From Paraclostridium ghonii (GTDB lineage Bacteria > Bacillota > Clostridia > Peptostreptococcales > Peptostreptococcaceae), in contig NZ_JAKEDR010000187.1 of the NCBI RefSeq assembly GCF_023653455.1, forward strand, positions 1 to 6,186: 6,186 nucleotides of DNA. The letters are read 5' to 3'. The translations under genes and the position numbers were made by a program. Of the stretch, positions 6,023 to 6,186 are shown one piece after another. Within the stretch, counting starts at the first letter, position 1, and each line of letters begins with the position of its first letter. Under the pieces are notes generated by a model. That model had not been told where the DNA came from and did not search any database. It was given only the letters and a program-made list of their open reading frames with translations.

Positions 6023-6036
6023 AACGTAAAGATAAT
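6002..6036. repeat. Inverted repeat bracketing the mtnN -35 box
   Basis: ATTATCTTTA (6002-6011) and TAAAGATAAT (6027-6036) form perfect 10-bp arms. One arm lies between the -35 and -10 boxes and the other just upstream of the -35, which sits in the 15-bp centre. The layout suits a regulator binding site. As RNA it could also fold, with a short TTTT/AAAA inner stem, but no T run follows on either strand. Confidence 0.45.
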
Positions 6037-6186
6037 TCAGTAAGTTTTTGTTGAATCCAATACTCAAAAAACGTTTACTTTTAACTTTTCAAGAGTTAGT
6101 AATTAAAGTTATATCTATAGATTTAGATTTTATAAGAGCTAAAATGCTAAATTTTTCATCATATAATTTCATATAAATATTCTATT
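6037..6186. other. Upstream non-coding sequence, nothing recognisable
   Basis: This is the outer part of the 326-bp gene-free stretch at 5861-6186. The inner part holds the mtnN leader, promoter and inverted repeat. Here I see only AT-rich DNA with stops in all frames, apart from a 27-codon minus-strand reading frame (6089-6172) lacking a ribosome binding site, a short AAACGTTT palindrome, and a 5-bp TAACT/AGTTA hairpin. No gene edge, tRNA or repeat element is visible. Confidence 0.5.

Noticed and set aside
6089..6172. Minus-strand 27-codon reading frame starting MKLYDEKFSI
   Set aside because: It has a plausible amino-acid mix but no ribosome binding site, no recognised family and an in-frame stop just upstream of its ATG near the window edge. 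The length is expected by chance in this DNA.

Overview
The window is strongly AT-rich (by eye roughly 30% G+C) with A/T-ending codons, AGA arginines and GGAG-type ribosome binding sites. Together with the ferredoxin-like, DUF362 and C_GCAxxG_C_C proteins this points to an anaerobic Firmicute of the Clostridia, most like the Clostridioides / Paeniclostridium / Romboutsia group. The genus is an inference from style, not from a database match. No rRNA, tRNA, CRISPR array, transposase, phage gene or attachment site was seen.

All eight genes lie on the minus strand, so transcription runs from the right edge to the left. From right to left: a 326-bp non-coding region with a good promoter; mtnN (MTA/SAH nucleosidase); a nested hairpin terminator; a maltose/galactoside-type sugar O-acetyltransferase; a DUF362 protein with two 4Fe-4S ferredoxin motifs; a small dihydrofolate-reductase-like (RibD C-terminal) protein with a clear terminator at its stop codon; a DUF503 (YlxP-like) protein standing alone; a promoter-driven two-gene operon of a C_GCAxxG_C_C cysteine protein and a TDT-family (SLAC1/TehA-like) membrane transporter, closed by a perfect 17-bp terminator; and the N-terminal 150 residues of a membrane-anchored S41 peptidase that runs off the left edge.

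Most genes look like independent one-gene units. The only tight operon is the cysteine protein with the TDT transporter, 12 bp apart. mtnN recycles MTA and SAH. The acetyltransferase, DUF362, RibD-like and DUF503 genes have no obvious shared pathway, so this reads as an ordinary housekeeping/accessory stretch of chromosome.

I found no convincing undescribed system. The points most worth a second look are the cysteine protein/TDT operon, an inverted repeat whose arms bracket the -35 box of the mtnN promoter with a long untranslated leader behind it, and a 16-bp operator-like palindrome in front of the acetyltransferase gene.
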